Shown: positions 46,787-60,321 of the stretch, one piece after another | How the letters are laid out: every line of letters starts with the position of its first letter | Numbering within the stretch: position 1 is the stretch's first letter | Origin: Medicago truncatula | Lineage: Eukaryota; Streptophyta; Magnoliopsida; Fabales; Fabaceae | Assembly: GCF_003473485.1 (NCBI RefSeq) | Contig: NC_053045.1 | Location: 34,012,494 to 34,076,493, forward strand | DNA length: 64,000 bases | Direction: 5' to 3' | Position numbers and translations under genes: made by a program | The notes under the pieces: generated by a model | The model's input: the letters and a program-made list of their open reading frames with translations, nothing else | Databases searched by the model: none | What the model was told of the DNA's origin: nothing

Positions 46787-47196
46787 GTCTTAGTAAAGAC
46801 CAAATACATACATGGAACAAAGAAAATGTGGACGGTGGAAAATAAAAAAATAAAAAATAAAAATAAAAATAAAAGGAATCTGAATGTTTGGTTTCAAAGT
46901 TAATGGAATATTGAACTACTATGTACATGATGGAAGATGAAATGGTTAGTGACAATTAAATGTTGGGTTGCCGTTAGTTATGGAACCATTGTAAGAAAAT
47001 GAGGTACTTCAAATATTCAACATACTAAAAACCTCTTAAACCGAGCCCTACTATGGAGTAGTATGAAAACTTATTTTTCAATGCAACATTTTTTTTTTTT
47101 TTTAGGTCCTTATATTGTGCCCTTAGGAAACAAATTAACATTTCTCTAATTTATTTATTTTTAAATAAATTTGAGTTATTCTTGAGTTAGGATTAA

Positions 47197-47523
47197 GGGT
47201 GTGTTTGTTTCAAGTTATAATTTTTGATTCCCGGGAATAAAATGATAGGAATGTATGCCTATGTTTGTTACAAGTTTACTAAATTTTATTCCCGGGTATA
47301 AAATGTTTCTGGGAATAGAAAAAATTTCCCAAGGAAAAGGGTGGGAATAAAGTTCCCATGAAGATGGGAATAAATTCATAAATAGTTTACCTATTATAAT
47401 CCCTATTTTTATGGTTCCTAGGAATATTATAAAGCTAATCAAACATATTTTTTCTAATCAAACATATTCCAAGGAATGTTATTCCTAGGAATAAATTTGG
47501 TAAACTTAGAAACAAACACACCC
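47197..47523. mobile_element. Tourist-type MITE, copy 1
   Basis: A 327-bp element with TIRs GGGTGTGTTTGTTTC and GAAACAAACACACCC, flanked by TAA on both sides (47194-47196 and 47524-47526). The TIR start GGG and the 3-bp TAA duplication fit PIF/Harbinger-mobilised Tourist MITEs. The body repeats 'GGGAATAAA/CCTAGGAAT' words. A chance frame inside it (47215-47442, minus) also occurs in copy 2 at 63585-63933. Confidence 0.85.
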
Positions 47524-47526
47524 TAA

Positions 47527-49365
47527 TAGTGTGCACCTCTTCTTATTTCCGTTCATTATAGCAGTAACTCTTTTAATCGCATAGAAAATTTTTCATTGGA
47601 GTATGACTTTTAATTACAAAACCTTCATAAAATATCAAATTTATTTAATCATCCATTAGATCTTTAACGATACAACTCCTAAAAATGTAATTTAATGATA
47701 GAAAACGGTTGAACTAGAAGATATTCATTCTTGTTTATGTGTCATCTCTACAAAGGTATCTTTGCTTGTATATCATTTTCTATAAAATTCTCCATTTTTT
47801 ACCTTGTAAAAACTATAAACTCCTATACTTCCATTATATGTAACTTCCAACTAGCTTAATTTCTCATTAATTTTACATATATTTCAACCACACTTTACTC
47901 TTGCTAATGAAAGGTGAAGGAACAATAACTTATTGTAAAAAGAAACCGGTGAAAACTAAAAGGTCATGAGCTAATTAGCTTTAGTCTTCTAATTATGTAC
48001 AACAACAATGAAAGGGGAAAGAACAATAGATTATTCTAATAGAAAATATAATATTTTTTTTCGTCGTTGGTGTTTGAACCCAGATCTTACATACTTTATT
48101 ATTTAACATATTTAATACTAAAATAATTGGACCACTAACTGTCACATCAGCATTTCGTTAGAGAATTAAAAGCAGACACTAATTTTCATAACACGAAGAT
48201 AAAATATGAAAATTTTAAAAACATTTAATGAAATGTATGGATTATTCTTCAAATAGACGCAAAATGTGAGGACTAAAATCTATGCTGCATAGTATATTTT
48301 GATTGACATTATAAAACATTTTTTTTTGAACAAACCAAAAATTGACATTATAAAACATATTTTCAACGTTCACTAAAAAACAAAAACAATGTGGCTCACA
48401 ACAAGGGTAAAAACAAAAACAATGTGGCTCACAATGGTGAATGTGAATGGATGAACTTAGCAGCATCCCCATCCAACTAAGTGTCAAAATTGTCAATGCC
48501 CCTCTCATTACTCTTTCTCTTACCTCCTTGCCTAACGAGAAAAACATTTAAATAAATAAATGAAAGGAAAAAGAAGATCAGAAAGAAAGAGTGAACATTC
48601 CTACAACATCTTACTCAATATTCCACTTTGACATCCTCGCATGTTTATTGGAGTTAAATAAGTTCTTTCTCTCTTACATGCTTAAATTTATATTTTCATC
48701 TCCATAAAAAAAAAAAAAAAAATAGTTCATTTTTTCTTACAATTTTTTCCACGTGTATTAGGTTAAGTCAATACATATTTTTGAATTATTTTTTTGAAAA
48801 AATTTAAATTATAAAAAGTTTTTTCACAAAAAACAAGTTTAACATTTGATTTTTAGGCTCATACATGTGGTTATAAATGAAAATTCCACAGTAGCACACC
48901 AGGAAAAAGAAAGTGGTTATAAATGAAAATAATTTGTTAGCTCCTTAAATCTTTTAGGATTAATTTGTATAGTCTTAGTCTCTCTTACCGGAAATTAGTT
49001 AATTTTTTTTGAAGGAAGGAAATTAGTTAATTTATTCCATCAATAAAAAATGATTCAATATTTGACCAAAAAATGGTTGAAAAACAATTAAAGCTAAGGC
49101 ATGAACTATCATATATTTGCCTCCCTTCTAGAAAATTCAACATCAGAAATTTTAAAGCAAAGACTATATATATATATATATACTCTTCAAAGTAAAATTA
49201 TACGGTATCATTTAAAATTAAAACAACACTATACTCGGACATGTATTAACCAAATTACACTTGTACATTAACCAAATTGTTTGTAGTCTTAATTAAAGGA
49301 AGAAATGGTTAAAAGGTTCAAGCATTTACCACTTGTGTCACATTATATTTTAATTATATTAAAAC
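47527..49365. other. AT-rich intergenic region
   Basis: No supportable gene. A short direct repeat around AACAATGTGGCTCACAA occurs at 48388 and 48418. The remainder is low-complexity spacer. Confidence 0.5.
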
Positions 49366-49622
49366 ATTCCATCCGTTTTAAAATACATGTCCAATTTTTG
49401 CAATGTGCACTATTCACTTGAATTATTTTGACCCTACTTTTTAACCAATGTATAAATATAAATATTAGCATGTAAGATGTTGTTTGATTTGTCTCGACAA
49501 ATATCTTCAAAATATTAAATTTTTATAATCCTTTACTTTAGATAATTAAAGATATTAACGGTCAAAATTGTACATTGACATATGTGAAGTTGACTTAAAC
49601 ATGTATTTTGAAACGGATAGTA
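49366..49622. mobile_element. Stowaway-like MITE
   Basis: The left end CATTCCATCCGTTTTAAAAT (then ACATGTCC) pairs with the inverted right end ACTATCCGTTTCAAAATACA (then TG). It is about 257 bp and AT-rich, with no ORF. Confidence 0.65.
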
Positions 49623-49909
49623 CATATTTTCTTCGTTATAACAAACTCTTATTGTGAATTTGAAAAACACAAAATTTATGAATATTTTTACTTTTGGTGA
49701 AAACCACAACAAAATGCAATTATGTTGTGTCCAAAAAATTACACATGCGCGTAACTAAATATCACCACTCGAATAATTGAGTAAATATTTTACGAACTAA
49801 TACTAATATTGACACTGTCCAAAAATCTCCTTTAAAAACTCCTAACAAAAAAGACATTATGTCCAAAAATATAATGAAATAATGTTAAAATATGTCTTAT
49901 AAATTATGG

Positions 49910-50240
49910 TTGACCCCACAACATCACAAAACCGACTTGTGAGGTGATGATTACCCTACTTACAAACATTTATTAGGTCATCTCTCAACTGACGTGGAAT
50001 TTTTTAACACCATTCATGTCCAACACTATTGGGTTTGATGTGTGGGTATAAACCGTGGGTGACCCAATGGTGGAAACCTGATAATAGATGGCCAATAGAT
50101 CTTGGAAGAGATTCTGATATCATCTTAAAATTATAATTAGGTCTAACACAACCCAATAAATTCAACTTGCGAGGTGAAGATTGTCTTGACTTATAAATAT
50201 TTAACAATGTCATCTCTCAATCGATGTGAGACTCTTTGAC
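49910..50240. repeat. Diverged direct repeat, retroelement-like
   Basis: Two related blocks of about 85 bp, near 49917-50000 and 50147-50235. They share 'ACAAC-C...CTTGTGAGGTGA', 'TTATAAA-ATTTA' and 'TCATCTCTCAA'. This looks like pieces of an old LTR or MITE family common in legumes. I cannot name the family. Confidence 0.4.
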
Positions 50241-51344
50241 AATATAATACTCTTGGTCCCTCTGTATGAAGAAAGTTTGATTGGAGGAGATTATGCTCTA
50301 TAATTCTTTTACAGAGAGTTTAAATTAATGGATGTGTAATTTTTTTTGTGTAAAGTGTCATGTTGATGTTTGTTAATTATAATCATGTGTCAAAATTACA
50401 ATTACACTCACATGTCTCTTTTATTTGTAATTTTATAGATTAAATTGATTAAAAAGCATATTTGAAAATTAAAATCATTTGCTTAAGAGAGGTTTGAAGA
50501 TTATTTGCAATTTTCATGCATCTATAATGACTATGCATTAAATCATCATTCTGTTTTTTTTTTTTTTAATGTGAAATCAACTGTCTTTGGAGTTTCTAAT
50601 CTCTTTGGTTCTCTGATGCTCCAAATTTGTTGAAATCTGCAAGTTTAAAGGTGTCAGACTGCCTTTACTTTAGTACCAACATTTTATTGATCTCAGTCCT
50701 TGTGATTGTTCTTGTACTGTTATACTCAAAAGAGCTTTTATACTTACTGTTTTGTTGAGGAAGTTGTTGGTACATGAATCTTGATTCTATATTGATGATA
50801 AATCCATTCGCCAATTTAGAACCCTAATGGTTCTTTGTGGATGATCTTTTTTTTTTTTTAACTTGATTTCGCACCCGTACCGTACATAGGTTTATTGGGC
50901 TGCGCTCGTGATCAATGCTTGTTTATTAGGAACGATTAGGGCTGATCCACTTAGTTTTAATTTATCACGTTGTATTCCTATTTGAATTGTACATGGGTCA
51001 TGTCTAATGTCTATGAGTCTCTGTATCTCTTTATTTTTATTTAATAATTTTTTTCTTTTGTCTAAAAAAATACCATTCTATCATTTTTTTGGTGTAAACA
51101 CGTAATCTTACGAGCTAATAAAACATAAACTATAAGTTCAATGAAGTGTCTTGCCAAACAAATCCAAACAAATTAAAGTACTTCTTTCAGTCATATTTAT
51201 AAACAAAAATTACTTATAAAGTTTATTAAATATTCAATGTATTCAACCTATATTTAAAAAAAAAAAAAAAAGAATCGTATTTAATCTATTATTAACCAAA
51301 TACAATATTCAAATGAACCTAAAAAGTTACTTTATTTATTTATA
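50241..51344. other. Intergenic sequence, no gene recognised
   Basis: A stretch at 50570-51010 is less AT-rich and transcript-like but has no ORF of note. Nothing else is supportable. Confidence 0.4.
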
Positions 51345-52386
51345 GGTGAGACCTAGGTTGCCTTTGAAGACTCATGGGCAATTTACCCAAACCAATCAAA
51401 AGTTTCCATGTGTACTCCATTAGAATAATAACATTTATTATTTTATTTTGCAAAAATTTAGCAAGTATTTTATTATTTGCATATTCACCCCATCTTAAAT
51501 TAATGACTTTTACAATTTAAACCATCACAATAATTAAATTTCACCTCTAATCTAATAACTCTCCAAACCTCTTTTTTATTTATTTATTTTTATTTTTATT
51601 TTTATTTTATCAAATTTGGGTTCATCTTTATGTAACCGCAATCCAGGGAATTTAATGCCAAAGATCATGCATTCGTTCCAATTTAGTTGAACAGCTTGGT
51701 AAAAATCATTAAAAATTAAAATTATCACCACCTGAGAATCGAACCTGAGTGCTCTCACTTATTTAAAATGTACTCTGGAACCACTTGATCAATACATTTT
51801 TTATGAAATAATTTGGAATTCAAAATTATGTTATTAGTGAGAAAATTATTTTATTTTTATTTGCAGTGCCTTTATAACCTAGCTTTAGTAAAAAAAAAAA
51901 AAAATCATTTTATATGTGTATAATTATGAAGTAGTAAATTTTTCTTAAGAAAAATGAATTCATTCAATTGATTTTTTATATTTTAAATATCATTCTTTTT
52001 TTTATAAATTCATACTTTTATATAAATTCGACGACCTACAGCAATGTTTCATTTGTGATCAACCGAATTATGATTTATTTTAGGTACTATCTTTCATTTG
52101 GATCAGATAAATTATTTAAAGGTAATAATTTTTTTTTTTGCAAGGTCTTATAAGTTATAACCTAGCTTTAGTAAAAAAAAAATCATTTTATATGTGTATA
52201 TTTATGAAATAGTAAATATTTCTTAAAAAAAATGAATTCATTCAATTGATTTTTTATATTTTAAATATCATTCTTTTATATAAATTTATACTTTTATAAT
52301 TTTAATCAAAATCAAAATTTCATATAAAATATCGTTCATAATTTACACATGTCACGTGCCCATTTTTTCGCTAGTTATATATAGTA

Positions 52387-52440
52387 TCTATACTATATAT
52401 AAAGAAAACTATTTCTTTCAGCACTTTTGGGCAGAATTTT
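52387..52440 (+). mobile_element. Helitron-like 5' terminus
   Basis: TCTATACTATATATAAAG followed by AAAACTATTTCTTTCAGCAC is the kind of 5' end (TC then TATACTA) seen on plant Helitrons. It lies at the left edge of the fold-back loop. A matching CTRR 3' end on the plus strand was not found. Confidence 0.45.
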
Positions 52441-53613
52441 TCTTTCCAAAAATACCCTTAACTTTTAATACAAACAACACATGTAACAAATAAATAAGAA
52501 TAAATTTAAATATTAAAACAAATGTAACAAACACGATATGTATGTCTGGTTTTTTTCCTTTATCATTTAAAAAATGTAACAAACTATATGAGTATATTTA
52601 ATACTTACTTTTTTATTATCCCAATTATACCATTAAAACAAAATCCATAATCATCAATCAACAACAAGAAGATCCAACATTTTAAAAAATAAATAGATAA
52701 ATTTAAAGGAATTTTTTTAAGATTCTTATGTTGTTACATAATATTTGGACAAGATTCTAATTCTCATTAATCTTTTCTCCCACGTCAAGAATATCTCTTT
52801 GCTTCTTCTGATTCATATTCATTCATTCCTTATTATTCCAATTTCTAACCCAATTCATCTTCCTATAGATTTGCATCGTTTTTGCTGAACCAAGAAGGAC
52901 TGTTAAGCAGAAGAATTCCAGAATCATAGATGTAATCACAATAATTCTCAATGACAAAGCTTAAAAAAAATTGATTTTTTTCCCAATCTATCTCTCTCAA
53001 TCCCGATCTACTCTCTCCCCTTAAACCCTTTTTTCCTAAACTATTCCTTACCTCTCATGCTCTCTCTTCTCCATCGGATACCATTTCCCCTTCTATCATC
53101 TTCATTGCATTCTCCTCCTTCTCTTTCATTTTTGACTTCTCAATAAAAAATCAATCCCAACTTCAATTTTTTATTGTCGAATTCGAATACGGATTTGGGG
53201 TGCGTGGGTTCGATTGAGAGAGAGAGGGATTGAAATGATGGATATATAAACAACGGTGTTGATGGTGGTTTTGAAAAAGAGGTTTTGATGGTGGTTATCT
53301 GAATTTTTTCTGGATTTTTTTTATGAAGGTGATGAATGAGGGGAAGGAAGAAGATGAAGTATGAGATATAATGCTAGGTGTTGTTGGTTCACAGTAAGAT
53401 ACAGTGGACATGCATGATCTAGCAATCCTTCTTTATTAAAAAAGATCAAACGGTTTATATTAAAAAAATAATAGGATCTATAGTGGATCAGTGGGTTCAC
53501 CATAGATATTTGAGGTTAAAGTTAATTTATTTGGCAAACTGTGGGAAAAGTGAAGGACTAACACGTGAGTTTTATTAATTGTGAGACCAAAATAAAACCA
53601 AAGAATTAAATAA

Positions 53614-53618
<5 letters not shown>

Positions 53619-53653
<35 letters not shown>
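53619..53653. repeat. Poly(T) tract
   Basis: An uninterrupted run of about 35 T at the junction between the fold-back loop and its right arm. On the minus strand it is a poly(A), which might mark the tail of a retroposed piece in the loop. Confidence 0.85.
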
Positions 53654-53656
<3 letters not shown>

Positions 53657-54917
53657 AAAGCTAAGTTATAACTTATAAGACATTGCAAAAAAAATTAATA
53701 CCTTTAAACAATTTATCTGATCCAAATGAAAAATGTTATCTAAAATAAATCATAATTTGGTTGATCACAAATGAAACATTGTTGTAGTTCATCGAATCTA
53801 TATAAAAGTATGAATTTATATAAAAGAAAGATATTTAAAATATAAAAAATCAAATGAATGATTCATATTTTATTTTTAAGAAAGATTTACTATTTCATAA
53901 ATATACACATAAAATGATTTTTTTTTTACTAAAGCTAGGTTATAACTTATAAGACTCTGCAAAAAAAAAAATTAATACCTTTAAACAATTTATCTGATCC
54001 AAATGAAAGATAGTACCTAAAATAAGTCAAAATTCGGTTTATCACAAATGAAACAATGTTGTAGTTCATCGAATCTATATAAAAGTATGAATTTATATAA
54101 AAGAATGATATTTACAATATAAAAAATCAATTGAATGAATTTATTTTTATTTTTTAAGAAAGATTTACTATTTCATAAATATACACATATAAAATGATTA
54201 TTATTATTTTTACTAAAGCTAGGTTATAAGTCACTGCAAAAAAAAAAAAAAAATTGCTCACTAAGAACATATTTTTGCATTCCAATTTAATTCATAAAAA
54301 ATATATTGGTCAAGTGGTTTGGGAAAACATTTCAAATAAGTGGGTGCATTCAAGTTCGATTTCCACGAGTGATAATTTTAATTTTTAATGATTTTTGTCA
54401 AGTCGTTCAACTAAATTGGAATGAATGCATGATCTTTGGCATTAAATTCTCTGGATTGCTGTTTGATAAACCCAGCTTGGAATGAACCCAAATTTAATAA
54501 AAAAAGAGGTTTGGAGAGTGATTGGATTAGAGGAGAAATTTAATTATTGTGATGGTTTAAATTATAAAAAATCATTAATTTAAGATGGGTGAATATGCAA
54601 ATAATAAAATACATGCTAAATTTTTGCAAAATAAAATAATAAATATTATTATTCTAATGGAGTACACATGAAATTTTTTGATTGGTTTAAATAAATTATC
54701 CATAAATTTTCAAAGATAATTTAAAAAAAACCTTATTTATAATGTGAACGAAGAAAGCCGTTACTACATATTAAATGATGATTCAATTATTAAAGCTATT
54801 AGTATTTCTATTGAACGAACTAAGACAACGAATAAATAGAGAGCAAGATTTTGCGGACATAACATCATCATCAAAACAGAACAACCCCCGTTTGTCTTTG
54901 TCCTGACAGTATCTTCA

Positions 54918-57900
54918 ATGGCTTTCTGTTCGAATCTTTGCCTACGTCTCCCCGCCACCCGCATCGACGTTCCTTCTCCGACCACTTTCCGCTGCCGCAA
55001 ACTCTTCTCCGTCCGTTGCTCCGCCGATGCCGATTTCGACCCAAAACTCTTCCGTAAGAATCTCACAAGAAGTGAGAATTATAACCGCAAAGGCTTTGGT
55101 CATAAAGAAGAGACCCTCAAACTCATGAATCGCGAGTACACAAGTATGTTACGTTTTTTCTTTTCAAGTCAAAACAATTTCACTTATTGGAATTCAGCTG
55201 AAAAATCTTTGTTTAGCTTATTTTTATATGTATTACATTTAATTATTCAATTTTGTCAAATGATTATCTGTGTCAACGTGTCAATGTCATGTTTGAGAAA
55301 GTTCTTCATAGAGTTTGGTACATAAGATGATAAATTTGATGGCTTTTGTTGCTCAATTGATTTGTAGAGATGGTTTAATTTGATTTTATTGAAATTGAGC
55401 TTGAACTTTGTGTTGAACTTCTTTAGATATGCTATGCTGCCGAAGCACTTATATGATAATAAACACTTATGCTATACGAGCTTAATTGAGGTGTTTATCC
55501 AAAGAAGACCTTAGTTCACTATGTGTGTGTGTGTTTGCAATGAATAATGATTTTGTGTGTACAATTTTTGTAATTTCAGGTGATGTCATCAAGACTTTGA
55601 AGGAAAATGGGTTTGAGTATACATGGGGTAATGTCACTGTGATGCTAGCCGAATCCTTTGGATTTTGCTGGGGGGTTGAGAGGGCTGTTCAAATTGCTTA
55701 TGAAGCCAGGAAACAATTTCCTGATGAAAAAATTTGGATTACCAATGAAATTATCCATAACCCAACTGTTAATAAGGTATATTCATTTCCTTTCGCCTTC
55801 AATGATCTCTGAATTTTTCAATTATTAAGTTATACTCCGTCCCTAAATATAGGACTCTTAGTCAAATCATGGGAATTAAGAAAGTTGATAGCAATATTAA
55901 TTTTATTTTGTTAGTCATTAATAATGTTTTTATAAGTTTATCCATCAAGAGAGGGAGATAATTTATGTTCTCAACATCATATTTATTGTTGATTGTAGAA
56001 AAAGGCGTAAAATAAATATGGGTATATTGGTATAGGAATAATTAATGTAGTGGAAAATTCAAAGGGGATCTTATAAAAAGGGACAAAGAATTTTCTCAAG
56101 AAGGTCTTATATTTAGGGACAGAGGTAGTATCAAACAGTTATTTTGAACTTGATCACTGTCAGTGCCTTGTTTTCTTCCACATGCCGTCTTTTTACATGA
56201 TTAATTGTGTTGATTGTTGTGCTTGATGATTGATGCAGCGGCTAGAGGATATGGAAGTACAGAATATTCCTATTGGAGAAGGGAAGAAACAATTTGAGGT
56301 TGTCAACAAGGGTGATGTAGTCATATTGCCTGCTTTTGGAGCTGCAGTTGACGAGATGTTGACTTTGAGTGAGAAAAATGTTCAAATCGTTGATACAACT
56401 TGCCCGTGGGTTTCAAAGGTATCTATATGTAAGAATGTCTTTCAAATTTGCTTGTTTGCATCTATTCAGTTCATATATCAATATGCACCAACAAATACTG
56501 AGATTATTTCTTTGATGAATTGTTTGAAGGTATGGAATGTTGTTGAAAAGCACAAAAAAGGAGACTATACCTCGATAATTCATGGTAAATATGCCCATGA
56601 GGAAACCGTAGCAACTGCATCTTTTGCTGGGAAGTACATAATTGTGAAAAATATGGCAGAGGTTTGTCCTTAGTTGCTGATAGTAGTCAATTTTATGTGC
56701 GTTGAATGCCTTAACTTGAAGATATTGTTGTAATTTTTGCATAATTGACAAATTCATCCAGGCTGAATATGTTTGCGACTATATTCTTGGTGGTGAATTT
56801 AATGGATCCAGTTCAACTAGAGAGGCATTTTTCGAGGTTCGACTTTTGTCCTGTCGTGTAGTTGATCTTGCTTTCAAAACCCTTCAATGTTGTGATTATT
56901 TGATTTTTCTTGTACAGAAATTTAAATTTGCACTTTCTAAGGGCTTTGATCCAGACAGTGACCTGATAAAACTTGGCATTGCAAATCAGACAACAATGCT
57001 CAAGGGAGAGACTGAAGAGATTGGTTAGATTTTTTTGCTGTGGAGTTAAGGGCAGAGAGATTCTCATGTGCTCTATTTATAAATTATAACTAACTGTGAT
57101 ATGTATTTTGTTGATCATTTTATAGGCAGACTAGTGGAGAGGACTATGATGCGCAAATATGGCGTGGAAAACGTTACTGAGCACTTCATAAGCTTCAACA
57201 CAATTTGTGATGCTACTCAGGTATTTTAACTTCGCCAGTCCTTGATGTTATTGCTTATTTTGGATTAGATAAAATGTGATTGCAGATCTTGTAATATAAG
57301 TTATTAAGTTAGCAGTATTATGTATAATATGTTTTTCTGTCGCAATGGCCATTCTGTATGCCATTATTCTAATAAAAAAAGTTGAATTCAATTTCCTTTC
57401 AGGAGCGACAAGATGCTATTTACAAGCTGGTGGAGAAAGATATGGATCTTATGTTAGTTGTTGGTGGCTGGAACTCGAGCAACACATCACATCTACAAGA
57501 GATAGCTGAGGAACGCGGAATTCCTTCTTACTGGATTGACAGCGAGCAAAGAATTGGCCCAGGAAACAGAATAGCATACAAGTTGAATGTAAGCATCGAT
57601 AAAAGAGATTTATTGACCAGGATCTGATACAGTAAACATAAGATGCAGTTACACATAGTTCTTTTTCACCAGTAATAATAATGTTTTATCTTTTCATCTT
57701 TCAGCATGGCGAGCTTGTGGAGAAAGAAAACTTTCTACCAAAGGGTCCATTAAGGATTGGTGTAACATCTGGTGCATCCACACCTGACAAGGTATTTTCT
57801 CTTGCCTTGCATGTGAATCTATAAAAACCTTTGGCCTTCCACTCTTGTTAGTTTTTTGTAAATTAACATGCCTGTGTAATGAAATATGCTTTTGCAACCC

Positions 57901-58074
57901 ATATAGTTCATTTAAATTTCAAATACTTTGTGTTCCATTCAGTTTTCGCTGATAATATCCAATGTAAGTTTTTTTAATAATTATTTTGCATCATTGAATT
58001 TCACACAGGTCGTTGAAGATGCTCTTATCAAGGTGTTTGATTTGAAAAGGGAAGAAGCACTACAACTCGCGTAA
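54918..58074 (+). CDS. HDR: 4-hydroxy-3-methylbut-2-enyl diphosphate reductase, chloroplastic
   Basis: Ten exons: 54918-55143, 55580-55776, 56239-56418, 56530-56661, 56762-56836, 56918-57023, 57126-57220, 57403-57588, 57705-57791 and 58009-58074. They join in frame to 449 aa (Arabidopsis HDR 466). A transit peptide of about 35-40 residues is followed by the plant N-terminal extension ([16 protein letters not shown]). The three Fe-S cysteines lie in [20 protein letters not shown] and NTICDATQ. IspH landmarks [34 protein letters not shown] and [10 protein letters not shown] are present. The enzyme is the last step of the plastid MEP pathway, reducing HMBPP to IPP and DMAPP with ferredoxin-derived electrons. 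The frame is intact and all landmark residues are visible. Confidence 0.97.
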
Positions 58075-60321
58075 TGTAGGTTTGATACATACATTATTAA
58101 ATGTATAAATAACAGGATAAACTTGAAATTACAGAATCTGTTACAGTTGAAGAATTTATCAATGAGAAGCCTCAATGTTATATTAAATGAATTCTTCTAA
58201 ATGTTGCTTTTTGTTGTAGTGTTTTGTATAAGTTATCACCTTGTCATCATAGACCAATCTATTTAGGATCATCCATGCATTTGTATACTCTGGCTGCAAG
58301 GAGATGAAAATATGTCTCTATTGACCAGTGATGGTGCTATCATTCGAATATTATGAAAACAGGAATAGATCAGTACAATAAAAAGAGAAGTGATCTTTAA
58401 ATAAAATTTTTGTCCAAAATGCAGCAAATTTTGAATTAATCCTTTAAAACTAAAACGGAATGTTTTCATACTCCTAATTATATATTTTTTTAGTTTTTTG
58501 TCCCTGATGACCGGTTTATGTTTATATATATTGTTTAAAATACTATGTTTAAAATTATGTCTATATATTATGTTTAAAATTATGTCAAGAATGTGTTAAA
58601 ATTATATCCACCGGGGACAAGAAAACAAAACAAATTTTTTTGGAAGGATGAAAATATCTCGTTTTATTTATTCTGGACTAAAATAAAAAGTTGTTATGTG
58701 TGTTTGGTTCCATTTCTAGAGGGGACTGAATTGATTCTGAAGGTGTCAAATTGATTATGCCTCCATAATTGATTCTATTTGGAGTTAAGATTTGTAGCTT
58801 ATGATTTCAGAATTGATTTTTACATAAATTTATGGCTCAATTCACTTTTACGTGAATGTATCGAAATATAAAACATTTTACTTTCAACTCACTTTTAGAT
58901 AATCAATTTTATGGAATTAGTTCATCCAAAATTAATTCCTATCACCGCATAACCAAACATGCCCTATATCTACTATATTCTTTAGAGATGAAAAACTTGG
59001 TGAAATAAAAGATGAGAGGAAAAGACTAAACATCCCCTGCCAATAGCATCCTACCTGATACAAAGACTCAATATTCCAATTTGACATCTAACATGCTTAT
59101 TGGATGCTTAAAAAATAGTGTTTGGTTGAGAAAAGTGGACTCAAGTTTGAGTTCCTTTTATGTAAGAAGGAATTCTTGTTGAGTGATAATAAAATGGTCA
59201 ATTTTATGTGCCCAAAAAATTAAGTAGTAAACAATTAATTAAAATAGAATGAATATATATTTTTCTTACTTAATCCCTTGTCCAATCTTAAATATCAACA
59301 AAAAAAGTGCTCAAGATTTTCTTCTTTAATAAATCATTTTTTTTTAATTTCGTTAGTATTCAAATAAAACCATTTTATGACAAATATTATTCAAATAAAT
59401 ATAAACAATATTTGACGATTCTAAAAATTCTCCAAAAATAAATCCACGATTTAAAAAGATTCATGATATGAAATTTAACATTGGAAATTTTAAAAAGATC
59501 TACTATAATATTTGACAATTCTAACACATATCTAAAAATGGTGCTAGCAGTGCACCAAAAACAAATACATGTAGATGGTAGTTGTAAACAGTTGATGGTT
59601 CGTATAATTTTGTTGATGGTTCAACCTCGTGTGTGGAGGTCGTTTGTGGGATCACAATGCGTTATATGTAAAATTTAAATCAGAATTTTAAGCCAGTTTA
59701 TAGGATATATATGGAGAAATGTCATTGCATTCATTCCCCAAAGGATCACATTTAAGAAAAGTGCAAGAGTTCAAGTCATATTTGAAATTCGAAGCAAAGT
59801 AAATGCCAACAAGTGTTATTACGGAGTCAATTTTAGTGGGTTAATTTACTTTCTTAAAAAACAAAAAAGTGTGATACTTGTTGAGGAAACCAAACGTAGT
59901 AGGTTTGTATTGCGTTCAACAATATTTTAACATTTAAAACGTTAAATTCATCACTTTTTAAGCATCACATATATATGTCGTGCAACTCATTTGTTATTTT
60001 ATCATAAAATTTTATTCTCAACATTCAGCATATTCCATTGGTTAATATTACTAATTAAAGGTTGCAACAAATCTAAGTCTACGACTCTCAAAAATATAAG
60101 TTCAAGTCTCTGTTTCAACTATGTTGCGCAACCTTTTCCCATGCACACAAACATCAACAAACACACGTTATTTACTTTATTTATACATAAAACAAGTAAC
60201 AAGACACATAAATAGGAAACTGGTCATCACTCACCAACATGGATGCTATTGCTAGCTAATGCAGATTGGTAAGATTGATCGACTTTTATTATACACACTG
60301 ATCTAGATTGATCAACTCACT
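58075..60321. other. Spacer between convergent HDR and BURP genes
   Basis: 3' UTR of HDR nearest 58075, then AT-rich spacer. No gene or complete transposon was recognised. Confidence 0.55.

Larger units (their letters stand above)
51345..54745. mobile_element. Large fold-back element with ~1-kb inverted arms
   Basis: The left part (51345-52330) recurs inverted as the right part (53600-54745). Matching landmarks, left against right-inverted, include AAACCAATCAAAA, GTGTACTCCATTAGAATAAT, TTTAATGCCAAAGATCATGC and TTTCATTTGGATCAGATAAA. Each arm holds two partial copies of a unit of about 270 bp that starts TTTACTAAAGCTAGGTTATA. The central 1.3 kb is unrelated and has no ORF, but starts with a Helitron-like 5' end. 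No transposase is seen. Arms also contain tRNA-like boxes. It ends about 170 bases before the HDR ATG. Confidence 0.7.

Noticed and set aside
54310-54365. tRNA-Leu/Ser-like boxes (TTGGTCAAGTGGTTT, GTTCGATTTCC)
   Set aside because: They are repeated inverted in the other arm of the fold-back element. No full cloverleaf is evident.
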